Shown here piece after piece: positions 57,230-64,000 of a DNA stretch of 64,000 nt. How positions within the stretch are numbered: position 1 is the stretch's first letter; every line of letters starts with the position of its first letter. The notes beneath the pieces are model-generated. The model saw nothing but the letters and a program-made list of their open reading frames with translations. It searched no databases and was not told where the DNA came from. The DNA comes from Thalassospira lucentensis (GTDB lineage: Bacteria; Pseudomonadota; Alphaproteobacteria; Rhodospirillales; Thalassospiraceae): contig NZ_LPVY01000003.1 in NCBI RefSeq assembly GCF_001613805.1, forward strand, positions 62,001-126,000, written 5' to 3'. The position numbers were made by a program, and so were the translations under genes.

Positions 57230-57979
57230 ATGGATTGGCGTGATGATGCAATCGTCCTGTCCACACGCAAGCTCGGCGAAAATTCGGTACGTCTTTCGGT
57301 TCTGACGCGCGACTACGGTCGATATGCCGGTATGGTACGCGGGGCGACCAGCAAATCCATGCGCGGCACGCTTGAGCCCGGGAACGAGGTTCGGGTGGGA
57401 TGGTCGGCCAGACTGGCTGAACATCTGGGGCAGTTTCGCTGTGAATTGACGGGCGCGCATGTTGCCGATCTTCTGCTGTCTCCCGGGCCGTTGATGGCGT
57501 TGAGTTCGGCCTGTGCCATGCTTGAAGTCACTTTGCCGGAACGCGAAGCACATGCCGCATTATATCACGGTACCGTCGCATTGCTTTCGGCCCTTAAGAC
57601 AGAACAATGGCTGGCATCCTATATCCGGTGGGAAGTCGGGTTGCTTGACGAGCTTGGATATGGGTTAAGCCTTGATCGTTGTGCGGCAACCGATGTCACG
57701 GATGATCTGTGTTTTGTTTCCCCCAAAAGTGGCCGCGCCGTTTCCGAGGCCGCAGGCACGGCCTATCGTGACCGTTTGCTGCCATTACCGGCGTTTCTGG
57801 CCGGTGGGAGGTCATCACAAAGCAGCCGGGAACAAGGGTTGAACGAACAATTCCGGCAGGGGATCAAACTGACCGGATTTTTCATTCATCGCGATATTTT
57901 CGAGGCAAAAGGTGTAAAGCCCGTTGCAGCCCGCGACAGATTGGTAAGCCATATCTGGCGATCAGCAGACACGGATTAA
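57230..57979 (+). CDS. recO: DNA repair protein RecO
   Basis: Mediator that loads RecA with RecR in RecFOR gap repair. The 249-aa product starts with the typical MDWRDDAIVLSTRKLGENSV region, an N-terminal OB fold (about 1-80), then a helical domain. The usual zinc cysteines are not all present: one cysteine lies in LDRCAATD and one in DLCFVSP. The alphaproteobacterial neighbourhood rnc-era-recO supports the call. A AGGTGCAGG stretch precedes the start. Confidence 0.94.
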   Translation: MDWRDDAIVLSTRKLGENSVRLSVLTRDYGRYAGMVRGATSKSMRGTLEPGNEVRVGWSARLAEHLGQFRCELTGAHVADLLLSPGPLMALSSACAMLEVTLPEREAHAALYHGTVALLSALKTEQWLASYIRWEVGLLDELGYGLSLDRCAATDVTDDLCFVSPKSGRAVSEAAGTAYRDRLLPLPAFLAGGRSSQSSREQGLNEQFRQGIKLTGFFIHRDIFEAKGVKPVAARDRLVSHIWRSADTD

Positions 57980-58124
57980 AAATAAATACCGTACTTTGAT
58001 GCGGACTTGTGTTGACCAGAACCATACCCACCGTAGTATGTTGCCAAAATGGTGATTGAGCGCCGGACAACGGACTGAATTGCCGAATTGATTGCAACCT
58101 GCCAAACAACAAGAAAAATCGTTC

Positions 58125-60368
58125 ATGAGCACCAAGACTTCCGATCCGGCCAATGCCGGCCAAATCAGGGAAACGCGCCTTGCGGACGCGTTGAGCGAAC
58201 GTTATCTCGCTTATGCCATGTCGACGATCATGTCGCGCTCTCTTCCCGATGTGCGCGATGGTCTGAAACCTGTGCATCGGCGTCTGCTCTATGCCATGCG
58301 ACAGCTAAAGCTTGATCCGGCGCAGGGTTTCAAGAAATGCGCCCGTGTTGTCGGTGACGTGATCGGTAAATATCACCCGCATGGTGATCAGTCGGTCTAT
58401 GACGCGCTTGTGCGTTTGGCGCAGGATTTTGCCGTTCGCTATCCGCTTGTCGACGGACAGGGGAACTTTGGCAACATCGACGGCGATAACGCAGCGGCAA
58501 TGCGTTATACCGAGGCCCGCATGACCGCGGTTGCCGCAGCCTTGATGAACGGCCTTGATGAAGATGCGGTTGACTTCCGGCCGACATATGATGGCGAAGA
58601 TCACGAACCGATTGTCATGCCGGCAGCGTTTCCGAACCTGCTTGCCAATGGTGCCGCTGGTATCGCGGTTGGTATGGCAACCAATATTCCGCCGCACAAT
58701 GTTGGCGAACTTTGCGCCGGCCTGGTTAAGCTGATCGATAATCCCGATACGTCGATTGCGGAACTGGTGCGGTGTGTGCCGGGGCCGGATTTCCCGACGG
58801 GTGGTGTTCTGGTCGAGCCGCGCGAAAACATTCTTGAGGCCTATGCCACCGGGCGCGGTTCATTCCGTCTGCGCGCCAAATGGGAAGTCGAGAAACTCAG
58901 TCACGGACTGTTCCAGGTCGTTGTGACCGAAATTCCCTATCAGGTTCAGAAAGCCAAACTGGTCGAACGTATTGCAGACCTTATGGTGCTGAAAAAGCTT
59001 CCGCTTCTGGCCGATGTCCGCGATGAATCGACCGACCTGATCCGTCTGGTGTTCGAGCCGCGCACCCGTGCTGTCGAGCCGGAACATCTGATGGAAATGC
59101 TGTTCAAGAATACCGAACTGGAAATCCGGTTTGGTCTGAACATGAACGTGCTGGACGGGGACAATACGCCGCGCGTGATGAACCTGCGCGAAGTGCTGCG
59201 TGCGTTTCTGGCGCATCGGCAGGATGTTCTTATCCGTCGTTCCAACCATCGACTGGCCAAGATCAATCATCGTCTTGAAGTTCTGGATGGTTATCTTGTT
59301 GCCTATCTGAACCTGGACGAGGTGATCCGGATCATTCGGTTCGAGGATGAGCCGAAGGTTTCCTTGATGACGACCTTCAATCTCACCGAAGTTCAGGCGG
59401 ATGCAATTCTTAATATGCGTCTGCGGTCGTTGCGCAAGCTCGAAGAGATGGAAATCAAAAACGAGCATGCCAAACTGACCGAAGAGAAAGAAGGCCTCGA
59501 AGCGCTTCTTGCCAGCGAAACGCTGCGTTGGGAAAAAATCCGCGACGAAGTCGAGGAAATGCGCGAGAAATTCGGCAAGAAGACGACCCTTGGCAAGCGC
59601 CGTACCGAAATCGGTGATGCGCCGGAAGAAATCGAAGTCCCCCTTGAAGCCTTGATCGAACGTGAGCCGATCATGGTGATCTGTTCGAAAATGGGGTGGA
59701 TCAGAGCCCTTAAAGGGCATACCGCCGATACCAGTGATCTGAAGTTCAAGGATGGTGACGAGGGGCGCTTTGCCCTTAAAGCCTTCACCACTGACAAGCT
59801 TCTGATCATGAGCACCGAAGGCCGGTGTTACACGATGTCATGTGACAAGCTTCCGGGCGGGCGTGGCCATGGTGAGCCGATCCGGCTGACAATTGATCTG
59901 CCGCAGGAACATGACATTGTCGCAATGGTCATCCATAAGTCTGGCCGGAACCTGCTTGTTGCAAGCTCGGCCGGCCGCGGCTTCCAGGTGGCAGAGGCCG
60001 ACGTGGTTGCGCAGACCAAGAACGGCAAGCAGATTTTGAACCTTGGCAAGGATGAAGAGGCTAAAATCTGCCTGCCAGTCGATCAGGATCATGTCGCTGT
60101 ATTGGGCGAAAACCGCAAGCTTCTGATCTATCCGGTGGCCGAGGTGCCAGAAATGACCCGTGGGCGCGGGGTCATCCTGCAGAAATATCGTCAGGGTGGC
60201 TTGGCAGACCTTATTCTGTTCAATCTTGAAGAAGGTCTGAGCTGGACAATGGGTGGCAGTGAAGGCCGCACACGTACGGTTACCGAACTTGACGAATGGA
60301 TTGGCAAGCGTGCCGGTGCCGGGCGTATGCCGCCGACCGGTTTCCCGCGATCAAACAAGTTCGAGTGA
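58125..60368 (+). CDS. parC: DNA topoisomerase IV subunit A
   Basis: Cutting subunit of the type II topoisomerase that decatenates daughter chromosomes. From the ATG at 58125 the product is 747 aa. The active-site tyrosine is Tyr128 in AMRYTEARM. The N-terminal winged-helix region holds the quinolone-determining segment [16 protein letters not shown] tower and coiled-coil region (about 350-500, rich in Glu and Lys) follows, and then a C-terminal beta-pinwheel with degenerate blades. It is shorter than GyrA proteins and lacks a GyrA box that I can see, which favours ParC. A terminator follows. Partner parE is not in the window. Confidence 0.94.
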   Translation: MSTKTSDPANAGQIRETRLADALSERYLAYAMSTIMSRSLPDVRDGLKPVHRRLLYAMRQLKLDPAQGFKKCARVVGDVIGKYHPHGDQSVYDALVRLAQDFAVRYPLVDGQGNFGNIDGDNAAAMRYTEARMTAVAAALMNGLDEDAVDFRPTYDGEDHEPIVMPAAFPNLLANGAAGIAVGMATNIPPHNVGELCAGLVKLIDNPDTSIAELVRCVPGPDFPTGGVLVEPRENILEAYATGRGSFRLRAKWEVEKLSHGLFQVVVTEIPYQVQKAKLVERIADLMVLKKLPLLADVRDESTDLIRLVFEPRTRAVEPEHLMEMLFKNTELEIRFGLNMNVLDGDNTPRVMNLREVLRAFLAHRQDVLIRRSNHRLAKINHRLEVLDGYLVAYLNLDEVIRIIRFEDEPKVSLMTTFNLTEVQADAILNMRLRSLRKLEEMEIKNEHAKLTEEKEGLEALLASETLRWEKIRDEVEEMREKFGKKTTLGKRRTEIGDAPEEIEVPLEALIEREPIMVICSKMGWIRALKGHTADTSDLKFKDGDEGRFALKAFTTDKLLIMSTEGRCYTMSCDKLPGGRGHGEPIRLTIDLPQEHDIVAMVIHKSGRNLLVASSAGRGFQVAEADVVAQTKNGKQILNLGKDEEAKICLPVDQDHVAVLGENRKLLIYPVAEVPEMTRGRGVILQKYRQGGLADLILFNLEEGLSWTMGGSEGRTRTVTELDEWIGKRAGAGRMPPTGFPRSNKFE

Positions 60369-60400
60369 CACGCTCGCTTGATCTGATAGCCGAGAGAATA

Positions 60401-60436
60401 AAGGGATAAGGGCAGGGATGGCCTTATCCCTTTTTC
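60401..60436 (+). terminator. Intrinsic terminator of parC
   Basis: AAGGGATAAGG (60401-60411) pairs with CCTTATCCCTT (60422-60432) around a 10-nt loop and ends in a T run. Confidence 0.92.
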
Positions 60437-60489
60437 GTTTTCGGGCACATGTTTGGCCATGTTCTCAGAAAAAGTGGCTTGTTTTTATT

Positions 60490-60505
60490 CCATATTCCGG
60501 AATGG
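60490..60505. promoter_or_regulatory. Palindromic sequence upstream of dctQ
   Basis: ATTCCGGAAT is a perfect 10-bp palindrome inside CCATATTCCGGAATGG, about 120 nt before the dctQ start. It is a candidate operator for the TRAP genes; no factor can be named. An AT-rich AATATATA stretch follows about 20 nt downstream. Confidence 0.35.
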
Positions 60506-60621
60506 CGCTCAAACAGGCAAAATATATAGCGTTTTGGGGCGTAAATATGTAACTTCGCAACCTGATTGGCAGGGAGCCCGCAAAATCCCTGTGATTTCCA
60601 AAAGGGCGTGGGAGTGAAAAC

Positions 60622-61167
60622 GTGAATTTTCTAGGGAGTTTCGTCCGTTTTATCGACGGTCTGAATGACTGGATCGGACGTGGCGTGGCCTGGCTGATAA
60701 TCCCGATGGTGGTGATCACATTTCTGGTCGCGACACTGCGTTACGGGTTTTCCATTGGCTGGGTTTCGATGCAGGAAAGCTATATGTGGCTGCACGGCAT
60801 CGTCTTCATGGTGGGAGCCGGTTATACATTGCTGCATGGTGGCCATGTCCGGGTGGATGTGTTCTATCGGCCGGCTTCGGCACGCTATAAGGCCTGGGTT
60901 GACCTTTTCGGTTCCCTGCTGCTGCTGCTGCCGGTGATCATCATGGTGTATATTTATAGTTACCCCTATGTGATGACCAGCTGGCATCGCCTTGAAGGAT
61001 CGCACGAAACCGGCGGCCTGCCGGGGCTGTTCCTTTATAAATCGGTTATTCTCGTTTTCTGCGTCCTGATTGCTTTGCAGGGATTGTCCCTTGCTGCGCG
61101 CAGCATTCTCGTGCTGGCCGGACATAAAGAATTTGAAATCAAAGAAGAAGAGCACGAGGGCGTTTGA
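60622..61167 (+). CDS. TRAP transporter small permease (DctQ type)
   Basis: Four-helix membrane subunit of a sodium-driven tripartite transporter. The 181-aa product starts at a GTG preceded by GGAG. Hydrophobic helices lie at about 20-40, 58-75, 95-115 and 135-160. The conserved region SMQESYMWLHGIVFMVGAGYTL (within helix 2) and HGGHVRVDVFY fit the DctQ family, closest in style to the large-solute-receptor FcbT2/TakP group. The ATG of dctM overlaps its stop by one base. Neighbouring dctP encodes the probable receptor. Confidence 0.93.
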   Translation: MNFLGSFVRFIDGLNDWIGRGVAWLIIPMVVITFLVATLRYGFSIGWVSMQESYMWLHGIVFMVGAGYTLLHGGHVRVDVFYRPASARYKAWVDLFGSLLLLLPVIIMVYIYSYPYVMTSWHRLEGSHETGGLPGLFLYKSVILVFCVLIALQGLSLAARSILVLAGHKEFEIKEEEHEGV

Positions 61168-62543
61168 TGTCGGGGGAAATTCTTAGCCTTGTAATGTTCG
61201 CAGTAGCCTGCGGCGTTCTTCTTCTCGGTTTTCCGGTCGCATTTTCCCTGGCGGGGACGGGGCTTGCCTTTGCGCTGATCGGCAACTCGATGGGCGTGTT
61301 TGACATGCCGCTTCTGGGTTCTTTGCCGTCGCGCTATTTCGGGGTGATGACCAACGAGCTTTATGTTGCGATCCCGCTTTTCGTTTTCATGGGCGTCATG
61401 CTTGAACGTGCCCGAATTGCGGAAAAGCTGCTGACGACCATGGGGCTTCTGTTTGGTACCATGCGGGCGGGGCTTGGCATTTCGGTTGTGCTGGTGGGGA
61501 TGCTGCTGGCGGCGTCAACCGGTATCGTTGGGGCAACCGTTGTAACGATGGGGCTTCTCAGCCTTCCGGCGATGCAGAAGGCCGGTTACAGCCCGCGTCT
61601 TTCGACCGGGGTAATCTGTGCATCCGGTACATTGGGGCAGATCATACCGCCGTCGATCGTGCTGGTTTTGCTCGGTGATATCCTTCAGGGGGCCTATGCC
61701 GAAGCACAACGTTCGCTGGGCAATTGGGCCCCGGAGCCGGTTTCGGTTATCGACCTGTTTGCCGGTGCATTCATTCCCGGCATGCTTCTGGTCGGGCTTT
61801 ATATTTGCTGGATCATCATTCAGGCGTTTATTGATCCGAAATCGGCGCCTCCGCTGGTCACCGACAAACGTCCGGAAGGTCTTTGGGGCGAAGTTCTTCG
61901 TGCGCTGATACCCCCGGGATTGCTGATTGTCGCCGTGCTTGGCTCGATCCTTACCGGTATTGCAACCCCGACGGAATCTGCGGCCTTTGGTGGCGTTGGT
62001 GCCGTCATTCTTGCGGCTTTCTACAAACGCCTGTCATGGGATGTTCTGCGCCACGTGACGCGTCAGACCGTCCAGATCAGCGCGATGGTGTTCGTAATCC
62101 TGCTGGGTGCTTCGGTATTCTCGCTGGTCTTCCGTGGCCTTGGCGGGGATCACCTTGTCGAAGAACTGCTGCATAACCTTCCGGGTGGTGTTTTCAGCGC
62201 CATGCTGGTTGTGATGCTGCTGATGTTTGTCATGGGCTTCTTCCTCGATTTCATTGAAATCGTGTTTGTGGTTGTGCCAATCGTTGGCCCGATCCTGCTC
62301 AAGATGGATATCGATCCGGTCTGGCTTGGCGTGATGATTGCCATCAACCTGCAGACCAGCTTCCTGACACCACCGTTCGGCTTTGCCCTGTTCTATCTGC
62401 GTGGGGTGGCTCCGGCGGCAATCAAGACCTGGGACATCTATCGCGGGATTGTCCCGTTTGTCCTGATCCAGGTTCTTGGACTTGGCCTTGTGGCCGCATT
62501 CCCGGTCCTGGCAACCTGGTTGCCGGACGTGTTGTTCAAGTAG
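61167..62543 (+). CDS. TRAP transporter large permease (DctM type)
   Basis: Main transport subunit with the substrate and sodium sites. I start the gene at the ATG at 61167, overlapping the dctQ stop; an upstream TTG in frame is unlikely. The 458-aa product has about a dozen hydrophobic helices and the DctM features YVAIPLFVFMGVMLERA, AASTGIVGATVVTMGLLSLP, GTLGQIIPPSIVLVL and, near the C terminus, NLQTSFLTPPFGFALFYLRG (each a separate motif). The sequence style matches the group annotated for mannitol/chloroaromatic or 2-oxoacid uptake, but substrate cannot be set from this subunit. A terminator follows. Confidence 0.95.
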   Translation: MSGEILSLVMFAVACGVLLLGFPVAFSLAGTGLAFALIGNSMGVFDMPLLGSLPSRYFGVMTNELYVAIPLFVFMGVMLERARIAEKLLTTMGLLFGTMRAGLGISVVLVGMLLAASTGIVGATVVTMGLLSLPAMQKAGYSPRLSTGVICASGTLGQIIPPSIVLVLLGDILQGAYAEAQRSLGNWAPEPVSVIDLFAGAFIPGMLLVGLYICWIIIQAFIDPKSAPPLVTDKRPEGLWGEVLRALIPPGLLIVAVLGSILTGIATPTESAAFGGVGAVILAAFYKRLSWDVLRHVTRQTVQISAMVFVILLGASVFSLVFRGLGGDHLVEELLHNLPGGVFSAMLVVMLLMFVMGFFLDFIEIVFVVVPIVGPILLKMDIDPVWLGVMIAINLQTSFLTPPFGFALFYLRGVAPAAIKTWDIYRGIVPFVLIQVLGLGLVAAFPVLATWLPDVLFK

Positions 62544-62564
62544 CAACCGTTTAAATCACAAGGT

Positions 62565-62594
62565 AAAAGGCGCCCATTACGGGCGCCTTTTCTT
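62565..62594 (+). terminator. Intrinsic terminator of dctQ-dctM
   Basis: AAAAGGCGCCC (62565-62575) pairs with GGGCGCCTTTT (62581-62591) around a 5-nt loop, followed by further T residues. Confidence 0.92.
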
Positions 62595-62618
62595 TGCTGT
62601 TTTTTCCGATATACGGAT

Positions 62619-62650
62619 AAAAAAAGGGGTCGGCATTTGCCGACCCCTTT
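62619..62650 (-). terminator. Intrinsic terminator of dctP
   Basis: AAAGGGGTCGGC (62623-62634) pairs with GCCGACCCCTTT (62639-62650) around a 4-nt loop. On the minus strand the stem is followed by a run of T residues, 22 nt beyond the dctP stop. Confidence 0.92.
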
Positions 62651-62671
62651 GTGCTTTCAATCGCTGAAAAC

Positions 62672-63766
62672 CTAGTATTTGAACGGCAGAATACGTGCCT
62701 GGGCGAAAGCCGATTCCGAGAATTTCGACCAGCCAATCGACTGGGTACGGAACGCGATCAGGCTTTCAAAGACTTCCTGCGACAGCGGGTTTGAAGCAAC
62801 GAGGTCACGCAAAACCGTGCCCGACAATGCGCCAAGGTTTGTCAGAATGTCGTCCGAGAACGGGCGAACATCGACATTGTGCTTGTCGCGCAGGGTCTGG
62901 AGCGCCTGATTGTTGCGTGCGGTGAATTCCGACAGAACCATCTGGTTCACGGCACGGTTGGCCTGCTCGACAATTGCCTTCAGGTCATCCGGAAGGCTGT
63001 TCCAAGCGTCCAGGTTGATGAAGTTGTCAAGCACGGTTGCCGGCTCGTGCCAGCCCGGATAGTAGTAGAACTTGGCTGATTTATAGAGACCAAATGCCAG
63101 GTCGTTATACGGTCCAACCCATTCGGTCGCGTCAATCGCACCGGACTGAAGGGCAGGCGGAATTTCGCCACCCGGAAGGTTCACAACGTTGCCACCAGCA
63201 GCTTTGACAACTTCGCCACCAAGGCCCGGAATACGCATTTTCAGACCTTTATAGTCGTCAATCGTATTCATTTCCTTGTTGAACCAGCCGCCCATCTGGG
63301 TGCCGGTATTGCCGGACGGGAAGAATTTGCAGTTCAGTTCGGAATAGACTTTATCTGCAAGTTCCTGACCGCCGCCCCACTGGAACCAGGCATTCTGTTC
63401 CTGAGCGTTCAGACCGAACGGCATGGCTGCGATATACTGGGTGGCGTCAACTTTACCTTTCCAGTAGTAAGGCGCGCCATGCCCCATTTCGACAGTGCCG
63501 TTACCAACGGCATCAATGGCCTCAAAAGCGGGAACAATTTCGCCCGCGCCAAAAACGGTCACATTCATGCGGCCGTTTGATGCCTTGTTGATGTATTCAG
63601 CCAGAAGGTTAGCCCCGGTCCCCAGACCCGGGAAGTTTTTTGGCCAGGTGGTGACCATACGCCATTCACGGACTTCCTGTGCGATAGCCGGTTTGGCAAA
63701 GGTAGACGCGACCGCTGCGGTCGCACCAGCTACCGCGGCGCCGGAGAGAAATTGGCGACGTTTCAT
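62672..63766 (-). CDS. TRAP transporter solute-binding protein (TakP/FcbT1-like)
   Basis: Periplasmic substrate receptor for the DctQM permease encoded convergently. The 364-aa product begins with MKRRQFLSG and a hydrophobic stretch ending in KPAIAQ, a likely Tat signal with the twin arginine. The mature part is a DctP fold. The segments MVTTWPKNFPGLGTGA, GHGAPYYWKGKV, MRIPGLGGEVVKAAGG, DATEWVGPYNDLAFGL and YYPGWHEPATV resemble the TakP group, which binds 2-oxoacids such as pyruvate as calcium or sodium complexes. That substrate is an inference. GGGAGG precedes the ATG. It is unusual only in lying on the opposite strand from its permease. Confidence 0.92.
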   Translation of the reverse strand: MKRRQFLSGAAVAGATAAVASTFAKPAIAQEVREWRMVTTWPKNFPGLGTGANLLAEYINKASNGRMNVTVFGAGEIVPAFEAIDAVGNGTVEMGHGAPYYWKGKVDATQYIAAMPFGLNAQEQNAWFQWGGGQELADKVYSELNCKFFPSGNTGTQMGGWFNKEMNTIDDYKGLKMRIPGLGGEVVKAAGGNVVNLPGGEIPPALQSGAIDATEWVGPYNDLAFGLYKSAKFYYYPGWHEPATVLDNFINLDAWNSLPDDLKAIVEQANRAVNQMVLSEFTARNNQALQTLRDKHNVDVRPFSDDILTNLGALSGTVLRDLVASNPLSQEVFESLIAFRTQSIGWSKFSESAFAQARILPFKY

Positions 63767-63933
63767 AGATTACAGCCTCCCAAAGATGCAAGCTCATGAT
63801 TTATTTTACTCAAAGCCGTCATGCGACTTTGGGCAAAGCTTATATGCGTCTGGAGAATGTGGCAACCGGGGATCGAGTAGGTAGGCACTACTTTAGTCTA
63901 AGTGTTTCGTGCCGGGTATTTTACCGGCAGATG

Positions 63934-64000
63934 TCAGTCATCTGAAACGTTCGACGAAGGGATTTTCACCCATTTCCCGCCGCGAAAACCTTCAAGAGGC
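63934..64000 (-). CDS. Possible 3' end of a minus-strand gene entering the window
   Basis: Reading the minus strand from the window edge, 21 codons are open to a TGA at 63936-63934 (containing FRGGKWVKIP). A weak hairpin (TGCCGG with CCGGCA, 63911-63930) follows the stop. This is too short to identify; it may simply be a chance open frame. Confidence 0.28.
   Translation of the reverse strand, partial: PLEGFRGGKWVKIPSSNVSDD

Noticed and set aside
63495..63884. 129-codon plus-strand frame over the start of dctP
   Set aside because: Mostly antisense to the dctP signal peptide and mature N terminus, with no independent support.

Overview
The window is a stretch of bacterial chromosome that is almost entirely housekeeping. 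The gene order and content point to an alphaproteobacterium: lpxI instead of lpxH, a lipoyl domain fused to pyruvate dehydrogenase E1 beta, a GTTC-N7-GTTC SOS box, and the blocks tpiA-secG-pyrG-kdsA-eno-ftsB-pdhABC-lpd-lipA and rpoZ-rsh-pdxJ-acpS-lepB-rnc-era-recO-parC. Moderate-to-high GC with frequent aa/gg endings and the overall repertoire suggest a marine Rhodospirillales member such as Thalassospira. That placement is an inference; no 16S or tRNA gene is present.

Layout. 1-8647 (+): envelope operon dxr(3' end)-rseP-bamA-skp-lpxD-fabZ-lpxA-lpxI-lpxB, most junctions overlapping, coupling outer-membrane protein assembly to lipid A synthesis. 8695-12038: a glyoxalase, then citrate synthase and glutamyl-tRNA synthetase on the minus strand. 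12132-15061: comEC convergent with lexA, which has its own SOS box. 15209-18143 (-): trpG-trpD-trpC-moaC. 18373-19548 (+): a membrane-anchored divergent polysaccharide deacetylase. 19622-23113 (-): ppiD then trpE, separated by a terminator. 23439-36816 (+): tpiA, secG, pyrG, kdsA, eno, ftsB, the complete pyruvate dehydrogenase set (pdhA, pdhB, pdhC, lpd), lipoate synthase and a Coq10-type protein. 36858-37849 (-): pgpA and a CinA C-terminal amidase. 38076-39840 (+): a LytM/M23 peptidase overlapping a bactofilin. 39949-42796 (-): HAD hydrolase and soluble lytic transglycosylase. 43006-45759 (+): dapA, smpB, a sulfite-oxidase-like molybdoenzyme and a periplasmic glutathione peroxidase. 45772-48942 (-): NYN protein, family-5 uracil-DNA glycosylase and recQ. 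49134-60368 (+): folK, rpoZ, rsh, a DUF2062 protein, pdxJ, acpS, lepB, rnc, era, two small membrane-protein genes, recO and parC. 60622-63766: a TRAP transporter (dctQ, dctM plus; dctP minus).

Regulation visible in the sequence: thirteen convincing intrinsic terminators, a LexA box over the lexA promoter, good sigma70-like promoters for trpG, gltA and rpoZ, and several dyad sequences (before pdhA, before ftsB, before dctQ) with no assigned factor. The only stretches over 300 bases without a gene are 23114-23438 and 29278-29820.

I found no insertion sequence, prophage, CRISPR array, toxin-antitoxin pair, tRNA or rRNA, and no convincing new biological system. The best leads are small: two coupled, unrecognised small membrane proteins between era and recO, the NYN-UDG-RecQ gene set, the overlapping molybdoenzyme/peroxidase pair, the peptidase/bactofilin overlap, the long pdhA leader with its dyad, and the apparent loss of moeA from an otherwise conserved block.
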